This document shows positions 1 through 11,275 of a DNA stretch of 64,000 nt, one piece after another. The notes under the pieces were generated by a model. That model saw only the letters and a program-made list of their open reading frames with translations. It ran no database searches and was not told where the DNA came from. This DNA comes from Isoetes taiwanensis (taxonomy: Eukaryota; Streptophyta; Lycopodiopsida; Isoetales; Isoetaceae). Made by a program: the position numbers and the translations under genes. The stretch's first letter is position 1; every line of letters starts with the position of its first letter. Where the stretch lies: NCBI GenBank assembly GCA_021234155.1, contig JAJEKV010000072.1, positions 4,284,407 to 4,348,406 of the forward strand. The letters are read 5' to 3'.

Positions 1-278
1 TATTCTTTCTTGGTGACCTGTGCATTTGAACATTAGGTTCGCCCAAATGATGGCTACTACTGCCTTTGTCTTGTTCTAATTTCAAAAGTTGTTGGGAGCT
101 ACAACTGCTACTCTATGCCAATGAAAACCTTCGAAATTATTAGATTTAGTGGTTCCCAAACAATATACAAAGGTCACCATGCAATATTATTCCCATGCAA
201 CATTCAAAGGTCCTCCTGCAATATTTCAAGGTTCCCAAATTAAACATTCCAATGAATTCAAACGTACAATCATCTTGA

Positions 279-857
279 ATGATTCGGGAGGGAACGGAGG
301 GAATGAATGAGAGCGCCAGCAGTAGTACCTCCTCGGGAGGTGGAGCCAAAGCGGTGCATTCTCCTACTCTTCATCCCGCAAATACTCCAAGCACACACTC
401 CGGCTTCATGGGACCTCCTAAAATCTCTGTAGCTGAATTCAGAATCTGGAGCTGGGAGCGGATTTATGAATACATTGCAGGCATGGCAATGTTTGCAGGG
501 GACCAATGGCATGATGATTGAGAGATCATCAGGAAAGCTTTGCAAAAGGAAAGGGTGAATGAAATGGCGTTTTTGAGGCTCCAAATGGACGATTGGAGGC
601 AGATTCCTGATGTCCCACTGGGCATTGCCAGTTCGTTAGTGGCAATAGCTGAAGAGATCTCTCACCCAAAGGGCCCACCTTCATCATGCGGGGCTTTCTA
701 CATGTGCAAAGGCTTCCAGTGGTTATGGAATGGCGGTTCATCTTTCTTTGGGCGATTTGATGCGGTTGAGTCTAAGCGACTTCTAGCTTATAACCCAAAA
801 TTGCTATCGCCAAAATCATCAAGGGGCTGCAACCATTTTGAGACTGCAACCATTTAG
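279..857 (+). pseudogene. Unassigned ORF broken by one stop codon
   Basis: One reading frame stays open across 279-857 except for a TGA at 519-521, so two ORFs of 80 and 105 aa appear to be parts of one 192-codon frame. The first half is Ser/Gly/Pro-rich (SSSTSSGGGAK); the second has a Trp-rich stretch (GFQWLWNGGSSFFGRF). I recognise no domain. No intron signals or promoter are obvious. It ends about 60 bp before the rearranged outer end of the neighbouring LTR element and may be a fragment of another transposable element. The stop argues against a functional single-exon gene. Confidence 0.3.
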
Positions 858-926
858 ACCTTTTTATGGTAAGCTGGGAGATCCGTCAGGACTTGATGAG
901 CATCCACAACAATAACATTAGGTAAT

Positions 927-2610
927 TCCGGGCCTTAGTAGAGCGGAAGTTAACCTTTATAGATGGTGATGGCGGAGATCCCCGTTGTTGTGGAATCTTG
1001 ACCATTGGATCTCCTTCCCTCCTCAGCTTAAAATTACCATTCTTTTAATAAACTCATGCATTCTTCAACAAAAAAAAATAACACTTAGGTAAAAGAATTT
1101 AATCTTTGTATATATTCTAAGGTTCCAAACATATACTTGCCCATTACTCAGCAATATCCCATACGGTATGAATGATCTTAATAATTGTAACTTCAAGCCC
1201 ATATATAATAATAATAATAATAATAATAATCAAGTTTATTGAATAGCAATCCACACACTTCTACTCTAAGCCTTTACGAAAGCTTGGCTGCTTTCCGGAG
1301 CATCTCACACCTCTGCTTACACCATCAACCACGGGGTTAGTCACCGCGGACTAAGTGGGGATCGGGGATCTAGGATGTCTAGCATCAACAATACAAAGCA
1401 TTAACCTAGAACAACAGCCTAACCTTACCGTAGCCTCGCCCCTGCAATCCAAGTAACTAGTCCAACAAGCATGACCAATGCAACTTAATTTTAACAAAGT
1501 AGACCACATATATAATAACCAAGCAATCATAGCATCAACATTGCAACCAATATTCCTCTGGGTCTGAGCAAGGTCAACTTCGGTGGATCGGGCCCGGTGA
1601 CATAAGGCGGGTAACCACGTGTGTACACACCCATCCACGCTGCGTCCAGCATTGGAGGACCACTTAACTGTGCATGACGTTGTACCATATGGTACCAACG
1701 CCCGATGTTCAAATAATACCATTTACATAGCACTGTGCAATAACCGCGAGTCTAGACCATCGCACCTAGACTCCGGCCCCAGAGGTCTATATCAAAGAAT
1801 TATACTACACATAGATCACAATACTATGAATTCCACCCAATATCAACTAGCCACATTTCCATATCAAATTTACCTTAGAAATTCCATAATTTACACCTCA
1901 TGCAACAAAGGAAATCCAGTTATACGCTCATATAAACATTACTATCTCTACCATGCAACATGCAATGCCCGGTGCTTAAGCAAAATACAACCTTCACTAA
2001 TATCTTATTACTTTTAACTAGATCAATTTCCTTCAAATTACTACTTATAACCTTAATGACGGTGGCTTCCATAACCCTGCTAACTAGTTTATTAAATTGG
2101 TTAATATGCTCGCTATCCATTAACCATGCATGCCTATTCATGACCATGCTCATATGCTTTAACTCCAAGTTTATACTACGTTCAAAGCAATCATTATTAA
2201 ATCAACACAGCTATACAAACACTAGAAAACCCCAGGTGTAAAGCTTGATCCCCACCTGGAAATCCCACTTGCTTCTTCTGCACTCCCAGCAACGCTCCCA
2301 GATCTCTGCACGCAACTCGCTCCTTCAGCAATCCATCTGCAATCTATCTTCTTCCGAATGCTTCACTATCACATAAAAGACTTCTTTCCCATGGAAAACT
2401 CCTTCCCCAAGAAATCAAGAATAATATTGTTGCGCTTATATAACCTAGCAATGCCCTTGCATGCATGCATGCACACACTGCATGCATGCACACATTGCAT
2501 GCATGTATTCCTAGCACACAATCATTTATTTTACCTTGAAAATGCACTCTTATATAATGGCAACGTTACTTACATCTTAATGTTGGTGCTAGGTTGCTAG
2601 GTCCGTTACA
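927..2610 (-). repeat. 3' LTR of the LARD-like element
   Basis: This copy is nearly identical to 4591-6248 over long stretches. It contains a (TAA)n tract at about 1204-1231 and a GCATGCAT-rich stretch at about 2458-2505. Its inner end is TTACA at 2610. The outer end is disturbed: the terminal TGACGGGCC of the partner reads TTCCGGGCC here. The preceding 857-926 resembles a second, internally deleted copy of the LTR end (TTTATGGTAA, GGGAGATCC, CAACAATAACA in order). Differences from the partner are clustered, not spread evenly. Confidence 0.75.
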
Positions 2611-2621
2611 GTCTCTCCTCC
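2611..2621 (-). other. Polypurine tract next to the 3' LTR
   Basis: The minus strand reads TTTTTGGAGGAGAGAC directly before the LTR start TGTAACGG. A purine run at this position is the usual primer for plus-strand DNA synthesis in LTR retrotransposons. It independently supports the minus orientation. Confidence 0.65.
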
Positions 2622-4570
2622 AAAAATTCAACCCATGTCCTCATGGGTGCATCTTAGAGTACTCATGAAAAATCTAGTTTGTATCTCCCTTTGTGACATC
2701 TTCCTTGGAACAAACCCAACCATTGATCTAAATTTTTTTTTATAGTCTTCCCTTTATGCTTCATACAAGTAATTTAAGGTAAAGGAAAGATATATATTAG
2801 ATAGCTCCAATGTAGGACCCTTCTAAGATTCAATTTAACATACCGCCGAGTCTAGAACTAACTCAAATATTATGAGTATACTACATATCCAATTCAATAT
2901 AATAAACGTAATGCAGTTAATGCAACTTTTCATAAAGAAGGTACGTGCCATAGAAAAAAAAATCCACCATTCCAAAGAGATACTCAGGTCGAACTAGATA
3001 TGTAATCTCTCGAGACTTCTTGGGTGGCCAAATCCAAAAAGTAACAAGCAATATACATAATCAAGTCCCCCAGTCTGGGTATCTTATAGCTAGGTAACAT
3101 ACTTAAGTTGATACAAGGGATCCCATAAGAATTATAACCCATGGTACAGAGAATTCCTCTACGAGTTCATCCAATGACATTGAAGTATCCTAGGCTATAC
3201 ACTTGGCTTCTATATTTAGCCTACTTCCATACATATTACCCCATCACACTGGTTAGTCTTTCAACAAGATTTTATAGGCATCAATTGCCGTTAATTTCAA
3301 TGAATCTCTTACTTCATGTATTTTGTTCACAACTTCAATCCTTTGACTGTATCCTTAATCAAGTAATGCAATCACCATCCCTCCATTAATTTACAATCAC
3401 TTCTAGCATGCCAAATAATTACAATACATGGAAGCACCATTACTAGATGTGCTTACAACTCTTTTATTACATTCCAAGATTTTCAAAAATGGCACTTCCC
3501 CATATCTATATATTCCCCTCTGCCTTTATCTCATGTCTGGCTTTATCTGACAACTCTTTCGTTCAACTTCATGGTTTACCTACTACCACGATTAAATATG
3601 TTATTCCTCTATTCATCGCTTCTTCTTCCTTATCCATAAGATAGATAACATTGTTCAATCTTGGCCAATCAATTCTTCAATCTGCCATAATTTAAGTGGA
3701 TATCATTCTCTAAATATAAATGCGTAACCTGACCACTTTGCTCCATTAAGTGCTTTCTTATACTTCAAGAATTTTTTCAAGGCCAAGAACTTTTTCAAGG
3801 CTATCACCGGCTATTCTAGCCATAACCCTAAGGCCAACAACTTTATAGATCTCAAGTAGGACCATGATGTAATCATGACATTTCCTTCTATGTCACACAT
3901 CTGCTATTTACACATGAGCTTCAATCTGACTATCATGCCAATCTTATTTTATAACCATATCTAAGCTTTCTCAAAACTTGTCTTACAACCACCGTGTTGT
4001 AACCTTATCTAACCATAGCCTGAATGCTATCAACTTAGCAACTTATTGTTATTTTACCACTAGATAGCAATATATAGATGCTGCCTGGTTTTCTCAATTT
4101 TTAGCTTCAAAAGGATGCACCTAACATCACATCAAGAATCTTATTCATCCGATATGGTGAGATGAACCTTCTCTGAATATCATAGGCATTATATATCATG
4201 CAACTGCTTATTCCAAATTTTCTTGTCACCAGAGTATACTACTATGAGATCACATCTACACTATAAGGAGTGGTTACCAAAGTGAAACGCAATATCTGTA
4301 ACTTAATCTCCCTCAAGCATCACTTCCATGCTATGCGCACATTGGCAACCCTAAATCAAAGTTAGCCCTTTGAGAACGTACATTTTCTAGCTTATCTGCT
4401 TTGCAAAATCAACCAAGATTATAGAAATATCATGTAATCAATTTCACATACCGTCATAAAACAATTTGTCACGCCTCCTCTAAGGCCATCATCTCCACAT
4501 AATACTATTAGCATAATTCAACAACCTCAACTTCAATCTAGACTTCGCCATCATACATCCCAGGATCCAA
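2622..4570 (-). other. Non-coding internal region of the LARD-like element
   Basis: About 1.95 kb lies between the polypurine tract and the primer binding site. I see no gag, protease, reverse transcriptase or integrase motif on either strand; stop codons are frequent in all frames. Two short plus-strand frames (3141-3389 and 3447-3644) look like chance ORFs in AT-rich DNA. Confidence 0.6.
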
Positions 4571-4574
4571 CTAT

Positions 4575-4586
4575 GCTCTGATACCA
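4575..4586 (-). other. Primer binding site, initiator tRNA-Met
   Basis: The minus strand carries TGGTATCAGAGC four bases inside the 5' LTR boundary at 4591. This 12-mer is complementary to the 3' end of plant initiator tRNA-Met and is the commonest primer binding site in plant LTR retrotransposons. Confidence 0.85.
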
Positions 4587-4590
4587 ACTA

Positions 4591-6248
4591 TGACGGGCCT
4601 AGCCAGTTAACCTTTATGGTAACTGGAGATCCCGTCAATCTTGACCATTGGATCTACTTAAGCTTAAAAACTTAAGAAACTCATGCATCCGCAACAATAA
4701 CACTTAGGTAAAGAATTTAATCTTTGTATATATTCTAAGGTTCCAAACATATACTTGCCCATTACTCAGCAATATCCCCGCACAGTATGAATGATCTTAA
4801 TAATTGTAACTTCAAGCCCATATATAATAATAATAATAATAGTAATAATAATCAAGTTTATTGAATAGCAATCCACACACTTCTACTCTCGCCTTTCTGA
4901 AGCTTGGCTACTTTCCGGAGCATCTCACACCTCTGCTTACACCATCAACCACGGGGTTAGTCACACGGACTAAGTGGGGATCGGGGATCTAGGATGTCTA
5001 GCATCAACAATACAAAGCATTAACCTAGAACAACAGCCTAACCTTACCGTAGCCTCGCCCCTGCAATCCAAGTAACTAGTCCAACAAGCATGACCAATGC
5101 AACTTAATTTTAACAAAGTAGACCACATATATAATAACCAAGCAATCATAGCATCAACATTGCAACCAATATTCCTCAGGTTGCGAGCAAGGTCAACTTC
5201 GGCGGTCGGGGCCGGTGACATAGAGGCGGGGTAACCCGCGTGTGTACACACCCATCCACAGCTGCGCGTCGGCATTGGAGGACCACTTAAGCGTGCATGG
5301 CGTTGTACCATATGGTACCAGCGCCCGATGTTCAAATAATACCATTTACATAGCATTGCAATAACCGCGAGTCTAGACCATCGCACCTAGACTCCGGCCC
5401 CAGAGGTCTATATCAAAGAATTATACTACACATAGATCACAATACTATGAATTCCACCCAATATCAACTAGCCACATTTCCATATCAAATTTACCTTAGA
5501 AATTCCATAATTTACACCTCATGCAACAAAGGAAATCCGGTTATAAAACTCATATAAACATTACTATCTCTACCATGCAACATGCAATGCCCTAAGTGCT
5601 TAAGCAAAATACAACCTTCACTAATATCTTATTACTTTTAACTAGATCAATTTCCTTCAAATTACTACTTATAACCTTAATGGCGGTGGCTTCCATAACC
5701 ACTGCTAACTAGTTTATTAAATTGGTTAATATGCTGCTATCCATTAACCATGCATGCCTATTCATGACCATGCTCATATGCTTTAAGTCAAGTTTATACT
5801 ACGTTCAAAGCAATCATTATTAAATCAACAACGACTATACAAACACTAGAAAACCCGGTGTAAAAGCTTGATCCCCACACGGAAATCCCACTTTAGCTTC
5901 TTACGCACTCCCGGCAATGCTCCCGGATCTCTGCGCCTTCGCTTTCGCTCCTTCAGCAATCCATCTGCAATCTATCTTCTTCCGAATGCTTCACTATCAC
6001 ATAAAAGACTTCTTTCCCATGGAAAACTCCTTCCCCAAGAAATCAAGAATAATATTGTTGCGCTTATATAACCTAGCAATGCCCTTGCATGCATGCATGC
6101 ACCTGCACTTATAGCCTGCATGCATGGACACATTGCATGCATGTATTCCTAGCACATAATCATTAATTTTACCTTGAAAATGCACTCTTATATAATGGCA
6201 ACGTTACTTACATCTTAATGTTGGTGCTAGGTTGCTAGGTCCGTTACA
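4591..6248 (-). repeat. 5' LTR of the LARD-like element
   Basis: On the minus strand the LTR runs from TGTAACGGACC at 6248 to GGCCCGTCA at 4591, giving TG...CA termini and a length of 1,658 bp. It shares uninterrupted blocks of 150-200 bp with the copy at 927-2610. It contains the same (TAA)n tract at about 4823-4848. Confidence 0.8.
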
Positions 6249-6271
6249 GTATGCTATACCATGTCTATGTC

Positions 6272-6720
6272 CGTTCCTAACCGACATGCCCTTAACCAAC
6301 TGGGCAAAACCGTCTAGACGTTTATGAGTAGTCGCTTCTACCCATTTATGCGAGGTGTCACCAGGGCATACAGGCACATTCAAGGTTCGAATACTTTCGA
6401 GCGGTCTACCATGGGCCGTTCTGAGTCTCTCCCACTAGAACTATGCTTTCGTCCTCGAGCATCAAGAACCTCACCATGTCACAATGATTACCAAGTCTTT
6501 GCAAATTACCCATGCATATAGGCACCCATGGAGACTTCGAACTTCGAGACACGCTCACGATACCAAGCATGCGTTCCTAACCGACATGCCCTTAACCAAG
6601 CTGGTAGCAGTCTAAGCGTTTATGAGTAGTCGCTTCTACCCATTTATGCTTAAGTGTCTGGGAGCGCCCCGAGGCACATTCAAGGTTCCCGTACTTTCGG
6701 CGGTCTACCATGGGCCCGTT
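6272..6720. repeat. Direct repeat, two 149-bp units 300 bp apart
   Basis: Units 6272-6420 and 6572-6720 both run from CGTTCCTAACCGACATGCCC to a CGGTCTACCATGGGCC end, exactly 300 bp apart, with an unrelated 151-bp stretch between. This looks like 1.5 copies of a 300-bp tandem unit or the remains of a short element. The second unit ends directly before the ATG at 6723. Confidence 0.7.
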
Positions 6721-6722
6721 AC

Positions 6723-8885
6723 ATGAGCGAGTGGAGGAATGCTCCTCTGGATGGTAATTGAACATGGGCAGACAAGTACTTCCCCATATATGACGAAGTG
6801 AATTTTAGTAAGGAAAACGTGGAGGAGAGAAAATTGCGGACAGAGGTGGCTCAAGAGATACTTGCAAGTGGTTCTTTGAAGCCTATAAGGCTCGAGGGAG
6901 GACAACAGCGCGTGGCAACTATGGATTTTGTTACACACAAGTAAGTATGTTGTAGGATTTTTACTGCATAAATATAGATGCAAAGCTCTCGGTTAGAGAG
7001 AAAAAAGTGCATGCTTCATTTCATTTTTCTAAACTCCCCCTTGCTGGAGAATTTAGTAAGGATAGCATTAGATTTTAAGTGTTAGGGTGAACCTGATCTG
7101 AAGGTGTAACTTGACTTTAAATTTCATCCAGAGGTGTCACTTGAATCTAGTTTTATTTGCTGAAACTCTTTTCTTATTTGTTGAGCCATTTTTTTGCTAA
7201 GTAACAGAGAGTTCTATTTTCTTTGGATGGCAGGATCACAGCATACTTGCATGACAAGAGAGCTCGGTTGAAAGAGGGACTCAGGAAGCAGAAGCCTCAA
7301 AGAGACTATGACTTTGGCCATAGTACAGTATGCCTCCTTGGAACTCAACGAATTCTGGAGTTAAGGGAGCTGAAATTCTGTGAGCGGGTCTACTGTGCAT
7401 TGCAAAAGAGAGAGAGAGCATTTGAAGACCTCACTGCTATCGTTGGGTCGGCTGTAGTACTTGGAGTTCATGAGGAGGGTACAATGCGCGAGCTAGAGGT
7501 GTCCATCAAGACGATTGTAGATCTTGAAGTCTTAGGACAAGAGCTGTTTGCCCCGGGTAGTAATTTGTCAATATCTGATCTATCCGCGGAGGTAATCAAT
7601 TGTGCATATTCTTTCCTATATATAGTTCAATTTGTTGTTTATCATGAAATGGATGCTTTGGCCAAAGGCATAGGTACTAACTCTCTTCACATAATGCGGT
7701 TTAAAAGGTCTGCAATGCAATCACTGAAAGGTGGGTCTAATGCTTCGATTTCTTGGTCCTCTATATTTATCCAATAGGAGCAGGTGCTCTGGCCGGAGTG
7801 CATGACAGACCTGAACGGGGACATCAATGGTCGTAGAGGAGCTTGTTTGTATTAGAATGCTTGTTTGTATTTTGAAGCTCGTTGTGACTTGCAGGCTGTA
7901 GCAATGGAGCTTCCATCCATGGACGTTGTTGAGGAGGATTTTGGGAGCCCTGATCATCAGATTGACAGAATGGATGGCAGATCGAGCGGGTTGGCAAAGA
8001 TGAATGCAACGAGGTCATTTCCAGAGGATGTGATGGAGGATAAGGATAACGAGAACAAAAGTGCAGATGTAAGTGGTAAATTTATACTTAGACATTATAA
8101 TTGCATTGGATTGCCAATTACTGACACCTCGTCTAAATAGGATGACAATGATAAGTGGCAGAAAGGGGATGAGATAGTTCTATTCAATGCGAAAGGTGAA
8201 GTGGTCGCCCGAGGGAAAGTTAAGTCACATGAGGAGGAGTTATTAGTGTTGATACAAGGAGTGATGGATAAAGCCGGAGCTGATGTGATCAAATCGATGG
8301 TTGTCTATCCTCCAAAGCCCATGACATGGTCTCCTAATTCGGTACATTCCCTTCGCTTCAACTATTTTAAGAAAGCTTTGTACTATTTTATATTATTCTT
8401 AATTAAATGTACATGCCTTGTTTCTGTTCTGTTATGGCAGAAATTCTGCTCTAAATTTTCTGTTCTGTTATGGCAGAAATTCTGCTCTAAATTGCGTAGT
8501 ATACACTTCAATAAATTTTCCTTTTATTGTTTTAAACATATAAGCTATTTTACAGGTACGTAGGTGGTTAGAGGACGATGAAGAAACGATGGATATTCCA
8601 GTTTATCATCTGCCAAAAACATGGAAGAATAAGCTGCGTAAGAGGAGCGTAGGGGATTTGCGAGTTCTTGCTCAGTTTGTTCTTCAAGAGAAGCGTGTTT
8701 CTAAGGATCGGATTCTGATTTTCTGCAAAGACAAGCTTGATGGGAAGTTCACTTTAAAAAGCACGAAAATAGATGATCTCATAGCAGAATTTGTTGAGCA
8801 TTGCTTGGAGTCGCGTATGTTGTTGGTGAAGACAAGTGCTTGGGAAGACACAAAGTTTGAGGAGCATCAACTCCTTCTCATGTAG
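6723..8885 (+). CDS. Five-exon gene of unknown function
   Basis: Splice signals join five exons in one frame: to 6940, 7234-7591, 7895-8068, 8141-8341 and 8556-8885 (TAG stop). Each intron begins GT (GTAAGT, GTAATC, GTAAGT, GTACAT) and ends AG, and codon phase is kept at every junction, which is strong evidence for a real gene. The spliced product is about 350 residues. It has a charged N-terminal half, an acidic linker in exon 3, a segment GDEIVLFNAKGEVVARGKV in exon 4 and a basic helix-rich C terminus (LPKTWKNKLRKRSVGDL). I do not recognise the family. The GxVVARGKV segment loosely recalls proteins encoded by plant CACTA transposons. An ATG at 6723 is followed by TGA at 6759-6761, so the true start may lie in an unseen upstream exon, or the 5' end is broken. 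Confidence 0.6.
8421..8492. repeat. Perfect 36-bp tandem duplication in the last intron
   Basis: The 36-bp unit beginning TTTCTGTTCTGTTATGGCAG is present twice in direct succession (8421-8456, 8457-8492) with no mismatch. It lies inside the intron 8342-8555 of the five-exon gene. Lack of divergence implies a recent duplication. Confidence 0.85.
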
Positions 8886-8994
8886 CTGCGTTAAATTTGA
8901 ATTTGGGGCCCCGTGGCTGGGATCAATTCCTTATACATCTTGGTGGATCTGATCAAAACTTTAGTTTCTGAACTTAAATACCTACTCTATTTTG

Positions 8995-9170
8995 TCTATC
9001 TGTGGCTTCAGAATCAGTTAAAGCCTTTTTAACTTGGAAAATATGTGGCTCAGTTAAACCTTTTTGAACATCGAAAATATGTGGCTTCAAATTTAGTTAA
9101 AACTTTTTTAACTTCAAACATGTGTGGCTTCAAAATCAGTTTTAAACTTCAAAAAATATTTGTTAGCTAT
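8995..9170. repeat. Degenerate tandem repeat, unit about 45 bp
   Basis: Four imperfect copies of a unit containing TGTGGCTTC...TCAGTTAAA...TTTTTAAC follow one another downstream of the five-exon gene stop codon. Spacing is roughly 40-50 bp. No coding content. Confidence 0.6.
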
Positions 9171-9439
9171 TAGTGCATTTGTGTGTCCACAACATTGATC
9201 ATTCATCCTAAGATCCTGAAATCTGGAACGTCCATGTGGCGAAATAAAATATTATACCTATAGTATAGTTTATAGAATATACTGTAGGATATATTTATAG
9301 AATATACTATATATTTTTCACATTACGACGTTTGGACATGTCGCTTTTTCGCTTCTTACGTGTAGTTTTTTGCCATTGTGTTTTGTTGAAGTGTTGATAA
9401 TTTTCTCTTTAGATGCATTGTCTTTTCTTTTCCACCCAT

Positions 9440-9900
9440 GGACCTTTTATGTTGTTTTCTATAGGTGTGATAGTATTCATTTTCCACATATTGTAAGAAT
9501 TGAAACAACGTGCCTTCTTGAGCAAAAACAACATAGAAAATTAGAGTTCCTCTTTCCTATCCATGGTCATTTCTTGTAGTTTTGTTTATAGTGTTGTAAT
9601 ATTCGTTTCCCACGTATCGTACTATCTAAAACAACGTATCTTAATTGAAGAAAATCCAACGCATACGTGTGGATATGACACGTATTTTTTTATAGTGTTG
9701 TAATATATTGTTAATATATAAAACAACACCTCTTATTTGAAGAAAGACAATGCCTCGTGACATTAAAACAACAGTATTTGTTTTCCTTTTCCATGTATGG
9801 TCTTATCATATAGTTTTTTCTTTCTAATGTAGTAATATTGGTTTCCCATGTGTTGTAATGTCTAAAACAATGTGTCTTATATTGAGAACAAACAACAGTT
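9440..9900. repeat. Degenerate tandem repeat, unit about 110-120 bp
   Basis: About four diverged copies share the order TATAGTGTTGTAATATT, GTTTCCCA-GTATTGTA, TCTAAAACAACG, TCTTATTTGAAGAAA. They fill the space between the five-exon gene and the gag fragment and look like an old satellite-like array. The short ORF at 9370-9579 overlaps it and is not credible. Confidence 0.55.
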
Positions 9901-10681
9901 AAGTTGCACTAGAAACAATAGTGAGAAAATAAAACAACACATTGAAATTTTATCTAAAAACTATGTCAGTTTCGTATGCATAGACTTTTTGGATAAAAAC
10001 AACATGTTATTTCTAGCATTTTCGGAACATTACTATGGGTGGTCTTCAGGTATTGTTTTTTGGTATAAAATACAGCATAAAACTACACATAGAGCCAAAT
10101 TTGGGGTTAGTGTGCATGGTAAGGATAAGACTATGGAAAGGTGGACCAATTTCACACAAAAGGAAGATGAATCAATTAGAGAGTATAATCAGAGGTATAT
10201 TGCAGTTCTCAAAGCCGTGGTTCATTGGAATATTGCAAGGAGTGTTGAAATGGATATCCAATGGTATGTGAAGGGGCTGAAACGAGCTATTGCTCATAAG
10301 GTGAAGGCCAAACAGCCTACAACATTGCTAGAGGCACAAAAGTATGCTCTCAAGGCTGAAGATAAGCTGGGATACATTCATGAAGTTGCTGCTCCAGAGC
10401 ATAAAACAGAGGATATTGCAGCCAAGATTTCTAAGCTTACAATTGGTCAGAAGCCAAGGGAGGTTCAGTTTATTACTTGTGAGTATTGTGGGTCTATTGG
10501 ACATTCTGATACTACATGTAGATTGCTGAAATTCTGCTCAAGATGCCAAATCAAGGGCCATAATGATCAAGAATGTAGGGAGAAGAGATTCTTTGAGAGG
10601 GCCAATCCAGTATTTGCTGTTAGGATGACTTGCAGTCATTCGATGGTAGAAAAACACAAGCACAAGAAGGGTGGAAAGTGA
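9872..10681 (+). mobile_element. Retrotransposon gag fragment with two zinc knuckles
   Basis: The homologous part of this 269-codon ORF begins around residue 77. Residues 86-170 form a gag-like helical region (TMERWTNFTQKEDESIREYN, then WYVKGLK). Two CCHC zinc knuckles follow: C203-C206-H211-C216 (CEYCGSIGHSDTTC) and C222-C225-H230-C235 (CSRCQIKGHNDQEC), both CX2CX4HX4C. Two tandem knuckles are nucleocapsid modules that bind RNA. The first ~75 residues overlap the tandem repeat upstream and are probably not real coding sequence. No protease or reverse transcriptase follows, so this is a truncated element, probably Ty3/gypsy-like. Confidence 0.75.
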
Positions 10682-11275
10682 GTATGGAAGGGGCACTGAG
10701 GCCACTGTAGAGAAAAAGCGAGCACAATATGAACGCATTTAGGATATGATGACGCTCCAGTATTTTTACCTGAGGATGGGCTTGATGCAATCGGACTAGG
10801 TACTTGTACTATGGGGCAACAATGGATGGCAGAAACAATGGAGTTGGTTGCCAATCAAAACAAACGGGTGGAAGTTGACAATGTCTTGCCACAGAGCAGT
10901 TTCATCGGGCCTACAAAAAGTCCTCGAAAGGTTTTTATATGCTAGATTGTTCTCACATCTATTAGAGCATAAAGCAATAAAGGAGGCATTTCAAGAGGTT
11001 GCTAGGATGGGGTTTTCATTTAGGTTGCCTTTGTATAAGCACGCAAACAATAAAATAGTGAATGTTATGCACAAAAAGAGGGTTAAAAAGATGAATATCA
11101 AGCTGGCTCATGTTACTGAAGCATGACCAACCGCGTTGCTGACTGATAGGTGGAGAAAGACCACCTTATTAACTACGTGATTGTGTATCCTGGAGGTGAG
11201 GCATTTTTGAAGTCCGTGGAAATGCAAGCAAGCTTGTTAAAGGCGTCATCTACTTGCCAGTAACAAGCATGAAAT
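10682..11275 (+). pseudogene. hAT-type transposase fragment (DUF659 region)
   Basis: 10848-11126 encodes LFSHLLEHKAIKEAFQEV, then a Lys-rich helix. Immediately after its stop, LLTDRW and (one frame over) NYVIVYPGGEAFLKSVEMQA follow. This reproduces the DUF659 pattern of hAT-family transposases (TDGWTD...INFLVYCPxGTxFLKSVDAS). A stop at 11124-11126 and a frame change at about 11150 break it. No BED zinc finger or hAT dimerisation domain is visible. It lies directly upstream of the methylase relic. The family call rests on pattern recognition only. Confidence 0.5.

Larger units (their letters stand above)
927..6248 (-). mobile_element. Non-autonomous LTR retrotransposon (LARD-like)
   Basis: Two long direct repeats (about 927-2610 and 4591-6248) flank a 1,980-bp internal region. 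The right copy begins TG and ends CA. Next to it, on the minus strand, is TGGTATCAGAGC (4575-4586), the standard plant primer binding site for initiator tRNA-Met. On the opposite side of the internal region the minus strand has a purine tract (GGAGGAGAGAC) immediately before the other LTR. This fixes the orientation: the right copy is the 5' LTR. The internal region has no gag or pol ORF on either strand, only frames shorter than 90 codons without retroelement motifs, so mobility would depend on an autonomous partner. No target duplication was found: the right flank is GTATG and the left outer end is rearranged. Confidence 0.8.

Noticed and set aside
2458..2510. GCATGCAT runs as a regulatory RY-element cluster
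   Set aside because: RY motifs (CATGCA) do occur, but the run is a simple repeat inside an LTR and differs in the partner copy; no gene context supports regulation.
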